From Bacteroidales bacterium (GTDB lineage: Bacteria; Bacteroidota; Bacteroidia; Bacteroidales; UBA932): a stretch of DNA of 55,609 nt. The stretch covers positions 1 through 55,609 of the forward strand of contig JAEDLO010000002.1 of assembly GCA_016295245.1 (NCBI GenBank), read 5' to 3'. Shown here piece by piece: positions 41,050 to 49,852 of the stretch. Both the position numbers and the translations under genes were made by a program. Each line of letters opens with the position of its first letter. Within the stretch, counting starts at the first letter, position 1. The notes beneath the pieces are model-generated. The model made no database searches. It was given only the letters and a program-made list of their open reading frames with translations, and was not told the origin of the DNA.

Positions 41050-41589
41050 ATGGACAAAAAGCAGATACGCCGGGAAATGAGGCGGCTTGAGGAAGAACTT
41101 GCCGCGAGCGGCAGCGCCGCACTCCGCTCGGAAGAGATCTTCCGCCAGGTCGAGGCCCTGCCCGAATTCCGCACTGCACGCACCATTCTTGCCTATATGT
41201 CGCTTCCCGGCGAAGTCCAAACCCCTGCTGCAATCAAGCGCTGGGCGGAGTCCAGGCGCATCGCCATCCCGCGCGTCGAGGGCGAGCAGCTCCGGCTCTG
41301 CCTCTATGAAAAAGACAAGCTCGTCAGCGGCTACAAAGGCATACTCGAGCCTTCTGCGAATGCCGCCATAATCAGCGCGGAAGAAGTGGACCTGGCCATC
41401 ATCCCCGGCGTAGCCTTCGAGCGACGCGGCGACGGGATAGTCCGCCTCGGCCACGGAAAAGGCTTCTACGACAGGCTCCTTCCGCAGTTAAGCTGCAAGA
41501 AAATCGGGGTAGGCTTCAGTTTCCGTCTGACGGAAGGCATCCCGAGCGACCCCTGGGATGTCCTGCTTGACGATCTGATTACGGCTTAG
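41050..41589 (+). CDS. 5-formyltetrahydrofolate cyclo-ligase
   Basis: A 179-residue protein with the family pattern: a basic N-terminal helix (DKKQIRREMRRLEEEL), ILAYMSLPGEVQT, AIPRVEG, and the signature RLGHGKGFYDRLL. It converts 5-formyl-THF to 5,10-methenyl-THF using ATP. It starts immediately after the serB stop, so serine and one-carbon (folate) metabolism are coupled in one unit. Its stop overlaps the stop of the convergent asmA-like gene by 4 nt. Confidence 0.93.
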   Translation: MDKKQIRREMRRLEEELAASGSAALRSEEIFRQVEALPEFRTARTILAYMSLPGEVQTPAAIKRWAESRRIAIPRVEGEQLRLCLYEKDKLVSGYKGILEPSANAAIISAEEVDLAIIPGVAFERRGDGIVRLGHGKGFYDRLLPQLSCKKIGVGFSFRLTEGIPSDPWDVLLDDLITA

Positions 41590-44500
41590 GACTTCTTCGC
41601 CTTGCGCTGTTCGCGGCGTTCTATCCTTTCCATCCTGCGGCGCTCGGCCTTGGTATAAGTGGTATTGACATACTCACTCATCAGCTTTCCGGCATCCACA
41701 TAGGTACTGGCAAGGATTTCGTCCACCTCCCGGACGAGTTCCTGCTCCTGGAATAGCAGTTCCAGCTCCATCGACATCTGGTCATTTGCAGCCATCTCCT
41801 CCGCATCGAGGGAATCCGTTTCAAGCTTTGAGTCCGCCTCTCCCCTGTCGCTGATCCGGGTAATCGCGTTGCGGTTGTAGCGGCGCACGTTCTCCACTCC
41901 GCTTGTATAAACGTCCTTTATGGACTTGAGGATATTGAGCTCTACTGCGTCCAGTTCCTTTGAGAACTGAGGAAGCTGTCCGTTGCGGTACTTGGCGAAG
42001 CCCAGACGGAAACGCCATTTGTCCCAGGTTCCGAAAAGATTGATTCCGAAACGCAGCAGGAAAGGAGAACGGAGCACCGACGCGTGGTAGTACATCGAGC
42101 CGTCAAAGCCCTGCATTCCCCTGAGTGCCAGCCTGTAACGGTCAACGCCCAGCTCAAACGGGAAGACCTCTACCTTATTGTCGTGGATGATGGCATTGAC
42201 CTCCAGATTGTCAATCTTGCCTATGTCCTTGTTCTTGAAAAGCAGCAGGCGCGTAATGCGCTTCAGCTCGCCAGCTTCCTTGATCTCGAGGTCTTTGCCG
42301 CTGATGCGGAGCATACCGTCAAGGCTCGGTATCACCATATTCATATTGGTGTCCAGCTGGGTGGTTGCCGAGAACTTGCAGTCAAACTTGCCTTCGAAGG
42401 AGCGTATTGCCGGCATAAGCTCGTCCACCTGAGGCAGCATACTGATCAGGTCGTGAGCCGAAACCTTCTTTAGTTTGAGGTCTATACCCGCCGAAATATC
42501 CTTCTTGCTCCGTGTATAATAGAACGCATTCAGAAGCAGGTTTCCCATATCCGTATCGGCATACAGATCATTGACCTGGAGTGTCCTGTCCTTCATCCGC
42601 AAAGCAGCGCTGAGCGGATTTATCTTCATAGTCGAGTACCTGAGCGTGTCGATGTTGAGCCTTACTGAGGCGTCGAGGTTAGCAGGCACCACCAGCAGTT
42701 TCATATCCGAGCGGTCAAGAGTGGCGTCAGCAAGCTCGTCAGTGATGAAACTCTCATCCAGCTCGTCTTGAGGAGCGACTATGGACGTATCTTCCACGCC
42801 GGCATCCAAAGCGGCAATTATCTCATTGACATTCAGCATCGTAGAAGCAAGCTGCACGTCAGCCTTGATGTCGGTTTTTCTGCTCAGGGCACGTATAAGT
42901 CCGTCTGCACTGCCCCTCATAGAGAAGTTGGATGTGCCGGAAGTGACGGTAAGGCTGTCTATGCGAAGCCTGCGATTGTCGAACTCGAGGGCAATGTTGC
43001 GGAAGCGGGTCCTGAGCGGGAACCTCGGAGTCGTGAGGAAGCCCTTGACCGCCTTGACAGAGCCGGCTGGAGACCACTCGCGCAAGTAGCGGGTGATGCT
43101 GGAATCGAGGGAGATGTCCACGTCAGCCGTCGCGAAATCCGCCTCCCTGAGATACGAGGGCGCACGGGTCAGCTCGCTTCGGGGCACACCGGGATATTCG
43201 CGCTGCAGGGAATCCAGAAGGCTGCGGCGGCGGGCGTTTTCCCTCGCCTTTGAGCGTTTTGTCGCCGAAAGCCCCACATCCACCCCGCTGAAGCCGAGGC
43301 GTTGCGAGCCCGATTGGAGAAAAATCATCGAATTGCTGCTTCCCACGGCAAGCTTCGGCACCAATTCTCCCCTCCTTTCAACCTTGGTCAGGGAGGCGCT
43401 GTTCCGCATAGCGCGGGCCCGGGCCCTGAGGTTCAAGCCATTATTGAAATAAACGCTGTCGAAGGCCAAATCCAGGCTAAAGCCTTGCGGATTGCTGACA
43501 ACATCCAGCCTCGGGGAGAAAAGATCAGTTGAGAGCGTGTCTGAATTCAGACCGGCAATGAGCCTGTCGCCCCTGAACCGGCCTCTGATATCTGAGTTTT
43601 CGAAATGGAAATCCTTCAGCTCGCTCGCACGGGTGTTGACAGACAGGGCAAGGTCAAGCTTGCCGGAAGCTGTGCTGACGCCCAGCGAGGCTGGCAGGAA
43701 GCGCATAATCGAATCCAGCTTCACAAAGCCTTCCGCGCTCAGCTGGTAGCGGGGATCCGCTCCTGTAAGGTCCCTCGCATCCCCGTCGAAGTCCAGCTTC
43801 AAGCCGCTCAGACGCGCATTGAACTCGTGGATGTCGGCATCAAGCACGCCCTGCGGACTCATCTTCGCATCCACGTCGATGTTGACAAAGGCAGAAAGCG
43901 AATCCGGACGGTATGTAATATGGGCATCCGGCAGGCTTACGCAGGCGGTCAATTCCGGCAGCAGTCCGCCTCCCAGCACGCCCTCTGCAGTAAATTCAGC
44001 ATCCAGGCAGCCATCGGTCGAGATAGACGGCGCGATGTCGATGAAGCGGTCGGCGTAGTTGCGGAGCATCTCCTCAAGCCTGCACTTCCGGATGGCGGCT
44101 CGGGCGCTGACAAGCGTCGAATCCGCTCCGCACATACGCAGACTTCCCGATGCGTTCAGCGGAATCCCCGCCATATACACATCCAGCTCATCCACATCCA
44201 ACTCCGTTGCATCCGCGCCCATACGCAAGCCGAAATCCGAGCAGAGCTTGAGTGGCACCGGAAGGCGCCCGAAGGCCGAAGTCAGCAGGAGCAAATCGAT
44301 CCCCGAAGCAAGCTTGTATCGGTCTGTGGCGTACTCCCTCAGACGCAGGCTGTCCATCCCGAAAGCAAGCGTATCTGCGGGCAGGCGTCCGAACAGCTGA
44401 AGAGCGTCGAGCGTAAGGCTTGCGTCACGCAGCCGAGTTTCCCCGGAGGCAAGCTTGGCGCGTCCCGAAAGAGATAACTCATCAAAAGCGGCACGGGCCA

Positions 44501-45080
44501 GAACGGTATCCGCCCTGTTGGTGAACACAAGCGTCGGTCGGCCGCCAAGCCGGAATTCTCCCACGCTGAGCCACATCTTCTCCAGCAGCGTGCTCTTGCT
44601 GCTGTCGCTCTGTCCTCCGCCGAACTTGAGAATGTCCCAGTTCGCCTCCTGGTCGTCATACTTGTGAGCATAGGCGCGAAGGCCGTCAAGTTCAAGACGG
44701 GCGAGGCGCAAGCGACCAAACAGCGCCCTGTAGGGGTTGACCCTCAGGTCGAGCCTGTCAAAAGCGAGGAGCGTGTCCTTTTCGGGCCCCCTTCCCGCCT
44801 TGAGGAGAACCGCTTTTCGCAGCTTCCCGTCGTGGGAGCTGAAGCGCTCGTGGGGATATGTGACTGAAAGGCTGTCGATGCTCACGCCGATGCGCGGGAA
44901 GGTTTTGATCAGCGAGACATTCAGGTCCGCCCATTCGAGATCACCTTCCACAAATGCAGCAGCTGCGCTGTGGATCTTCTCCTTCACCGCTGCCGAGCCC
45001 AGCATGAGCTGGAGTACGACATACAGGGTGACAAAGAAGCCCAGGAGCGCAGCCAGAGCTATCTTCAGGCCTTTCTTCAT
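41586..45080 (-). CDS. AsmA-family envelope protein
   Basis: A 1164-residue protein. An N-terminal transmembrane anchor (residues 5-28, IALAALLGFFVTLYVVLQLML) is followed by the typical AsmA opening (WADLNVSLIKTFPRIGVSIDSLSV). Long repeated beta-rich modules follow, and a C-terminal AsmA-like region around 850-1080 (YADTDMGNLLLNAFYYTRSKKDISAGIDLKLKKVS, MVIPSLDGMLRISGKDLEIKE). The very end is charged and basic (KAERRRMERIERREQRKAKK). AsmA-like proteins are thought to carry phospholipids between membranes, so that role is inferred. It is the third gene after prfB and fumarase, 6 nt after the latter. Confidence 0.9.
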   Translation of the reverse strand: MKKGLKIALAALLGFFVTLYVVLQLMLGSAAVKEKIHSAAAAFVEGDLEWADLNVSLIKTFPRIGVSIDSLSVTYPHERFSSHDGKLRKAVLLKAGRGPEKDTLLAFDRLDLRVNPYRALFGRLRLARLELDGLRAYAHKYDDQEANWDILKFGGGQSDSSKSTLLEKMWLSVGEFRLGGRPTLVFTNRADTVLARAAFDELSLSGRAKLASGETRLRDASLTLDALQLFGRLPADTLAFGMDSLRLREYATDRYKLASGIDLLLLTSAFGRLPVPLKLCSDFGLRMGADATELDVDELDVYMAGIPLNASGSLRMCGADSTLVSARAAIRKCRLEEMLRNYADRFIDIAPSISTDGCLDAEFTAEGVLGGGLLPELTACVSLPDAHITYRPDSLSAFVNIDVDAKMSPQGVLDADIHEFNARLSGLKLDFDGDARDLTGADPRYQLSAEGFVKLDSIMRFLPASLGVSTASGKLDLALSVNTRASELKDFHFENSDIRGRFRGDRLIAGLNSDTLSTDLFSPRLDVVSNPQGFSLDLAFDSVYFNNGLNLRARARAMRNSASLTKVERRGELVPKLAVGSSNSMIFLQSGSQRLGFSGVDVGLSATKRSKARENARRRSLLDSLQREYPGVPRSELTRAPSYLREADFATADVDISLDSSITRYLREWSPAGSVKAVKGFLTTPRFPLRTRFRNIALEFDNRRLRIDSLTVTSGTSNFSMRGSADGLIRALSRKTDIKADVQLASTMLNVNEIIAALDAGVEDTSIVAPQDELDESFITDELADATLDRSDMKLLVVPANLDASVRLNIDTLRYSTMKINPLSAALRMKDRTLQVNDLYADTDMGNLLLNAFYYTRSKKDISAGIDLKLKKVSAHDLISMLPQVDELMPAIRSFEGKFDCKFSATTQLDTNMNMVIPSLDGMLRISGKDLEIKEAGELKRITRLLLFKNKDIGKIDNLEVNAIIHDNKVEVFPFELGVDRYRLALRGMQGFDGSMYYHASVLRSPFLLRFGINLFGTWDKWRFRLGFAKYRNGQLPQFSKELDAVELNILKSIKDVYTSGVENVRRYNRNAITRISDRGEADSKLETDSLDAEEMAANDQMSMELELLFQEQELVREVDEILASTYVDAGKLMSEYVNTTYTKAERRRMERIERREQRKAKKS

Positions 45081-45086
45081 TATAGA

Positions 45087-46712
45087 TTAAAGACCGATTT
45101 TCTTGAAGAAATCATTACCCTTGTCATCAACGAGGATGAAGGCAGGGAAATCCACTACGCGAATCTTCCATATAGCCTCCATTCCGAGCTCCGGATACTC
45201 GACGCACTCGATGCTCTTGATGTTGTTCTGGGCAAGGATGGCGGCAGGACCGCCGATTGAACCGAGGTAGAAGCCGCCGTGCTTCTTGCAGGCGTCGGTC
45301 ACGCACTGGGCACGATTGCCCTTGGCGAGCATAATCATACTTCCGCCGTGGCTCTGGAATTCGTCAACATAAGGGTCCATACGGCCGGCAGTGGTAGGGC
45401 CCATCGAACCGCAGGCCATTCCGGCAGGAGTCTTGGCAGGGCCGGCATAATATACAGGATGGTTCTTGAGGTACTCCGGCATAGGCTCTCCGGCATCCAG
45501 ACGCGCCTTGATCTTGGCGTGGGCGATGTCGCGGCCTACGATGATGGTGCCGTTGAGGCTCAAGCGGGTGCTTACAGGGTACTTGGTAAGCTCAGCGAGG
45601 ATTTTCTCCATAGGCTGGTCGAGGTCGATTCTTACAGCCTCGCCCTCACCTGCATTGCGGAGCTCCTCAGGGATGAGCTCGTATGGCTTGTCGTCCAGCT
45701 TCTCGATCCAGATACCGTCAGCGTTGATCTTGGTCTTGATGTTGCGGTCTGCAGAGCAGCTTACGCCAAGGCCTATCGGACAGCTGGCACCGTGACGAGG
45801 GAGTCTCACGACACGGATGTCGTGGGCCATATACTTGCCTCCGAACTGGGCTCCGAGGCCGATTTTGTGGGTCTCCTCAAGGAGTTGCTGCTCGAGCTCG
45901 ACGTCGCGGAAGGCACGGCCGGTCTCATCGCCGGAAGTAGGCAGACCGTCGTAATAATGAGTGGAAGCGAGCTTGACGGTAAGAAGATTCTTCTCGGCCG
46001 AGGTTCCGCCCACAACGATTGCGATATGATATGGAGGGCAGGCTGCCGTGCCGAGGCTCTTCATCTTCTCGACCAGGAAAGGAACGAGGGTTCCAGGGTT
46101 CTGGATGCGGGCCTTGGTCTCTTGATACAGGTAAGTCTTGTTGGCAGAGCCGCCGCCCTTGGTCACGCAGAGGAAGCGGTACTCCATTCCTTCTGTGGCC
46201 TCGATATCAATCTGGGCAGGAAGATTGCACTTGGTGTTCACCTCGTTGTACATATCCAGAGGGGCATTCTGTGAATACCTGAGATTCTCCTCAGTGTATG
46301 TCTTGTACACACCGAGGCTCAGGGCCTCCTCGTCGCAGTATCCGGTCCAGACCTGCTGGCCCTTTTCGCCGTGGATGATGGCGGTGCCGGTGTCCTGGCA
46401 CAGAGGAAGCTTGCCCTTGCAGGCCACTTCCGCGTTGCGCAGGAAGGTGAGGGCTACATACTTGTCGTTCTCGGAAGCCTGCGGATCGGAAAGGATCTTC
46501 GCCACCTGCTCATTGTGGGAACGGCGGAGCATAAAGCTCACGTCACGGAATGCAGTGTTGGACATAAGGGTAAGGCCTTCCTTCGCTACCTTGAGCATCT
46601 TGTGGCCATCAAACTCAGAGACGCTTACATACTGCTCTGAACCCGGAATCTTGTAGTACTCAGTTGTGTCTTCACCGAGCTGGAACATCGGTGCATACTT
46701 GAATTCTGCCAT
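45087..46712 (-). CDS. fumA: Fumarate hydratase, class I (iron-sulfur)
   Basis: A 541-residue protein with class I fumarase features. The alpha part has KLPLCQDTGTAII, TKGGGSANKTYL, ACPPYHIAIVVGGTSAEKNL and GVSCSADRNIKTKIN; the three cysteines in these segments are the 4Fe-4S ligands. The beta part has AGPAKTPAGMACGSMGPTTAGRMDPYVDEFQSHGGSMIMLAKGN and GGFYLGSIGGPAAILA. It interconverts fumarate and malate in the reductive TCA branch used for succinate formation in anaerobes. It is oxygen-sensitive. It lies between prfB (3 nt) and the asmA-like gene (6 nt). Confidence 0.96.
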   Translation of the reverse strand: MAEFKYAPMFQLGEDTTEYYKIPGSEQYVSVSEFDGHKMLKVAKEGLTLMSNTAFRDVSFMLRRSHNEQVAKILSDPQASENDKYVALTFLRNAEVACKGKLPLCQDTGTAIIHGEKGQQVWTGYCDEEALSLGVYKTYTEENLRYSQNAPLDMYNEVNTKCNLPAQIDIEATEGMEYRFLCVTKGGGSANKTYLYQETKARIQNPGTLVPFLVEKMKSLGTAACPPYHIAIVVGGTSAEKNLLTVKLASTHYYDGLPTSGDETGRAFRDVELEQQLLEETHKIGLGAQFGGKYMAHDIRVVRLPRHGASCPIGLGVSCSADRNIKTKINADGIWIEKLDDKPYELIPEELRNAGEGEAVRIDLDQPMEKILAELTKYPVSTRLSLNGTIIVGRDIAHAKIKARLDAGEPMPEYLKNHPVYYAGPAKTPAGMACGSMGPTTAGRMDPYVDEFQSHGGSMIMLAKGNRAQCVTDACKKHGGFYLGSIGGPAAILAQNNIKSIECVEYPELGMEAIWKIRVVDFPAFILVDDKGNDFFKKIGL

Positions 46713-46715
46713 ATC

Positions 46716-47825
46716 TTAGTTGTTCATTAAAAATTCTTTCATAAATCCATTCAGGTCGCCGTCGAGAACCCCCTGGGTATCGGCGGTCTCATAGCCTGTG
46801 CGCAGGTCCTTGACCATCTTGTACGGATGGAGGACATAGGAGCGGATCTGAGAGCCCCATTCAATTTTCTTCTTCTGGCCTTCGAGTTCCGCCTGCTTTT
46901 CCTGACGCTTCTTGAGCTCGATGTCATAGAGTCTGGACTTGAGGATGAGCAGGGCTCTCTGACGGTTGTCCTGCTGGCTTCTGGTCTCGGTATTCTCGAC
47001 GGTGATGCCGGTCGGAAGGTGCCTTACCCTCACGCCGGTCTCCACCTTATTGACGTTCTGGCCACCGTGGCCTCCTGAACGGAAGGTATCCCATTCGATG
47101 TCGGAAGGGTTGATTTCGATATTGATGCTATCATCCACGAGCGGATAGATGAACACCGAACTGAAAGTGGTCTGACGCTTGCCCTGGGCGTTGAACGGAG
47201 AGATTCTGACAAGTCTGTGCACGCCCGATTCGGCCTTGAGGTAGCCGTAGGCGTAATCGCCTTCAAACTGAATGGTGCAGGACTTGATGCCGACCTCATC
47301 ACCTTCGATGAATTCGGTGGTTGTCATCTTGTAGCCGTTGCGCTCGCCCCAGCGCATATACATACGCATAAGCATAGCGCTCCAGTCATTGGCCTCAGTG
47401 CCGCCGGCACCGGAATTAATGGTGAGCACCGCACCGAGGTTGTCACCCTCCGCGCCGAGCATATTGCGCAGCTCAAGGTCTTCAACGGCGCTGACAGCAT
47501 TGGCGTATGCCTCGTCAAGCTCCGCTGCCTCAGGTGGCTCGGGAGCATTGTCGCCGCAGGCCGCCGTCGCTTCCTTTGCGAACTCATACAGAACATCCAG
47601 GTCATCGACCTGCATCAAAGCTGAATCATAAGACTGTACCCAGCTCTTGACGGCATTCATATCCTTCAGGAAGGCCTCGGCTTTCTTTGGGTCATCCCAA
47701 AATCCCGGCTGCTGGCTCTGCGCCTGCCTGTCGCCAAGCTCCTTCCTTTTCCCTTCAATATCCAGGCAGCGCTCCAGCACCGAAATGCGTGCGCGCAAGT
47801 CCTTTATCTGCTCATTAGAAATCAT
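46716..47825 (-). CDS. prfB: Peptide chain release factor 2
   Basis: A 369-residue protein with the peptidyl-tRNA hydrolysis motif GGQNVNK (in SGGHGGQNVNKVETGV) and the stop-codon recognition tripeptide SPF (VRISPFNAQGKR). It terminates translation at UGA and UAA. The N-terminus is read in one frame: near codon 24, where many bacteria have an in-frame UGA and +1 frameshift, the DNA here codes straight through (RCLDIEGKRKEL). A promoter box lies at 47852-47859. Fumarase starts 3 nt after the stop. Confidence 0.96.
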   Translation of the reverse strand: MISNEQIKDLRARISVLERCLDIEGKRKELGDRQAQSQQPGFWDDPKKAEAFLKDMNAVKSWVQSYDSALMQVDDLDVLYEFAKEATAACGDNAPEPPEAAELDEAYANAVSAVEDLELRNMLGAEGDNLGAVLTINSGAGGTEANDWSAMLMRMYMRWGERNGYKMTTTEFIEGDEVGIKSCTIQFEGDYAYGYLKAESGVHRLVRISPFNAQGKRQTTFSSVFIYPLVDDSINIEINPSDIEWDTFRSGGHGGQNVNKVETGVRVRHLPTGITVENTETRSQQDNRQRALLILKSRLYDIELKKRQEKQAELEGQKKKIEWGSQIRSYVLHPYKMVKDLRTGYETADTQGVLDGDLNGFMKEFLMNN

Positions 47826-47851
47826 ACCGTTCGTCTGTGTATATATTCAGA

Positions 47852-47859
47852 CAAAGATA
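47852..47859 (-). promoter_or_regulatory. -7 box of the prfB-fumarase-asmA operon
   Basis: On the minus strand TATCTTTG, exact match, with a leader of about 21 nt. It lies in the 52-nt gap after murI. Confidence 0.6.
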
Positions 47860-47877
47860 GCCAAATTACTTGAATAA

Positions 47878-48636
47878 TTAAAGGATTGAACGGTACAGCC
47901 TTTCAAGGCTTTCTTTCGGACCGGAAGACAGCAGAATCACTCCGGGATTCGGGTCAGCAGAGCTGATTCCGCGCTCGGCGGCGACCTCTACCAGATGACG
48001 GGATACTGCCGGAGCCGGATCGATGAAGCGGACCTCATATCCCCTTTCCTTCGCAATGCTCTCCATAAGCGGGAGCAGGAAAGGATAGTGGGTGCAGCCG
48101 AGCACGATGACATCTGCTCCCGCCTCAAGCAGTGGCAGAAGGCTTGCCTCCACCACGCCTCTGGCCCTTTTGCCGTCGAGTTCAAGCGATTCGACCAGTT
48201 CTACAAAGCCCCGCCCCACGTGCTCTTCTATACGCACGCCTCCACTGAAACGGTCCTTGGTATTCAGGTACTTAGAAGCCTTTAGCGTCCCATCGGTGGC
48301 AAGCACGCCAATCACCCCGCTGCGCGTTCCCAGAGCAGCCGGTTTGACGGCAGGCTCCATCCCCACAAAGGGAATGGCGAAGCGCTTGCGCAGCGAGGCA
48401 ATCGCGGCTGCAGTTGCCGTATTGCAGGCGACTACGATGATTTCCGCCCCCTTTTCTATGAGCATTGAGCAGATACTCTCAGCCCTTTCGCAGATAAACT
48501 CCGCGGTCTTCTCCCCGTACGGGCAGTTGGCATTGTCGGAATAGTAGATGTAACGCTCGCCGGGGAGGACTTTCAGCATTTCTTTCAATACCGAAAGTCC
48601 TCCCGAGCCTGAATCAAAAATCCCTATCGTAGCCAT
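47878..48636 (-). CDS. murI: Glutamate racemase
   Basis: A 252-residue protein with the racemase motifs GIFDSGSGGLSVL, YYSDNANCPYGEK, the first catalytic Cys in IVVACNTATAAAI and the second in VLGCTHYPFLLP. It makes D-glutamate for peptidoglycan. It lies 2 nt after the DUF6515 gene at the end of the cell-wall operon. Confidence 0.96.
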   Translation of the reverse strand: MATIGIFDSGSGGLSVLKEMLKVLPGERYIYYSDNANCPYGEKTAEFICERAESICSMLIEKGAEIIVVACNTATAAAIASLRKRFAIPFVGMEPAVKPAALGTRSGVIGVLATDGTLKASKYLNTKDRFSGGVRIEEHVGRGFVELVESLELDGKRARGVVEASLLPLLEAGADVIVLGCTHYPFLLPLMESIAKERGYEVRFIDPAPAVSRHLVEVAAERGISSADPNPGVILLSSGPKESLERLYRSIL

Positions 48637-48638
48637 TC

Positions 48639-49844
48639 TCAGATGCTGATATTGTTCTGGCCGCCATTGCGCTGACCAAGCACTTCGAAATAGACTTTCC
48701 CCTCGATTACGACAGTGCGGTACACGCTGTCGTCAACCAGATAATACTCGTCATTGTCAAAAGTAAAGACCTCATAATCGTCCGGAAGCTCGTTGACCAG
48801 GGCACCTGCAGGAGGAGCAATGGTCTGATACTGACCGTCGGAAGCCTTTACATAAAAGACGCCGTCATCATAGAAGTATTCAGTCGAAGCCGAAGCATAG
48901 CTCTGGACTAGTCCCATCCTCGAAGCGAGGGCGTAAGACTCGTCAGCAAGGCGGTTATTGCCGGCTGCGCGGGCCTCGTTCTTTGCAATCATCTCATTCT
49001 GGGCAGCCAGAGTCGCATTGTTTGCGGCAATCGCTTCATTCTGGCTGATGATGATGCGGGCATTCTCACTGATTGCCTGGTATTCATTGAGCCTGTCGAA
49101 GTAGAAGGCTATAGCGCAGGCGCTCAAAGCGATGTCGCTGACTATGTGGTCGAAGTGCACTCCGAATGGAGGACGGCATACATAGTAGTAGCTCCCGTGG
49201 CGGCGGTAGTAGATGCCGTCGCAGATGTAGTACGGCACACCGCAATGGTGGATTATGCGATAGCGAGGTGGCAGACGGTGAATCCTGTTGCCGTAATGGT
49301 GGACCTTATGGACATCATAGAAGCGGCCGGGAGCGTCGTATGCAACAGGCGGGCGGTGGCGAGGCTCGACGCGCGGCTGTTGAGGCCTCTGCGGCGGACG
49401 CTGCGGACGGGCATCCTGAGGTGGGCGATGCTGCCCCCTGTCAGGCCGGGCCTGCGGCTGCTGCGGACGGGTTTGAGGTTGCTGCGGACGGGTTTGAGGC
49501 TGCTGCGGACGCCTGTTTGGCTGAGCCTGGCTGTTGTTGCCAGGGCGGGATTGCTGAGGCCTGGTTTGAGGCTGCTGCGGACGGGTCCGTTGCGGTTGCT
49601 GAGGGCGCGCCTGCGGTTTTGTTTGCGGCTGTGAAGGTTTAGCTTGCTGAGAAGAATTTGATTTCTGCTGTGCGGCAGCGCTCTGACGGCGTCGAGGATT
49701 CTGCCGGTTGCTTTGCTCGACTTTCTGGGAAGACTTGTCGGAGCTGTTTGAATTGTTGCGATTTCTTGTCTGCGCATCGGCAGGGTTGATTGCGAGGGCT
49801 GCTGCAGCCGCTACAATCGCTGATAGTCTGAACAAGTGTTTCAT
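48639..49844 (-). CDS. Secreted Pro/Gln-rich protein with DUF6515-type C-terminal part
   Basis: A 401-residue protein from ATG 49844 (the TTG at 49856 is less likely). After a signal peptide (1-25, ...NPADA|Q), residues about 30-165 are low-complexity and basic: many PQQPQTRP-like units, about one Pro and one Gln in each three or four residues. Residues about 170-235 contain HYGNRIHRLPPRYRIIHHCGVPYYICDGIYYRR, and the end has FYDDGVFYVKASDGQYQTIAPPAGALVNELPDDY, both DUF6515-like. A helical Ala/Asn-rich segment separates the two. The Pro/Gln tail could span the wall. Function unknown. It follows namZ by 8 nt and precedes murI by 2 nt. Confidence 0.8.
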   Translation of the reverse strand: MKHLFRLSAIVAAAAALAINPADAQTRNRNNSNSSDKSSQKVEQSNRQNPRRRQSAAAQQKSNSSQQAKPSQPQTKPQARPQQPQRTRPQQPQTRPQQSRPGNNSQAQPNRRPQQPQTRPQQPQTRPQQPQARPDRGQHRPPQDARPQRPPQRPQQPRVEPRHRPPVAYDAPGRFYDVHKVHHYGNRIHRLPPRYRIIHHCGVPYYICDGIYYRRHGSYYYVCRPPFGVHFDHIVSDIALSACAIAFYFDRLNEYQAISENARIIISQNEAIAANNATLAAQNEMIAKNEARAAGNNRLADESYALASRMGLVQSYASASTEYFYDDGVFYVKASDGQYQTIAPPAGALVNELPDDYEVFTFDNDEYYLVDDSVYRTVVIEGKVYFEVLGQRNGGQNNISI

Positions 49845-49852
49845 AATCGCGG

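Noticed and set aside
43605..44477. Long antisense frame inside the asmA-like gene
   Set aside because: It lies wholly opposite a clear AsmA protein; such shadow frames are expected in GC-rich coding DNA and show no domain.
45279..46274. 331-codon antisense frame inside the fumarase gene
   Set aside because: Opposite a highly conserved iron-sulfur fumarase, with no recognisable product; a shadow frame.
49380..49650. Non-coding tandem repeat
   Set aside because: The repeats encode the Pro/Gln-rich tract of the DUF6515 protein in one open frame.
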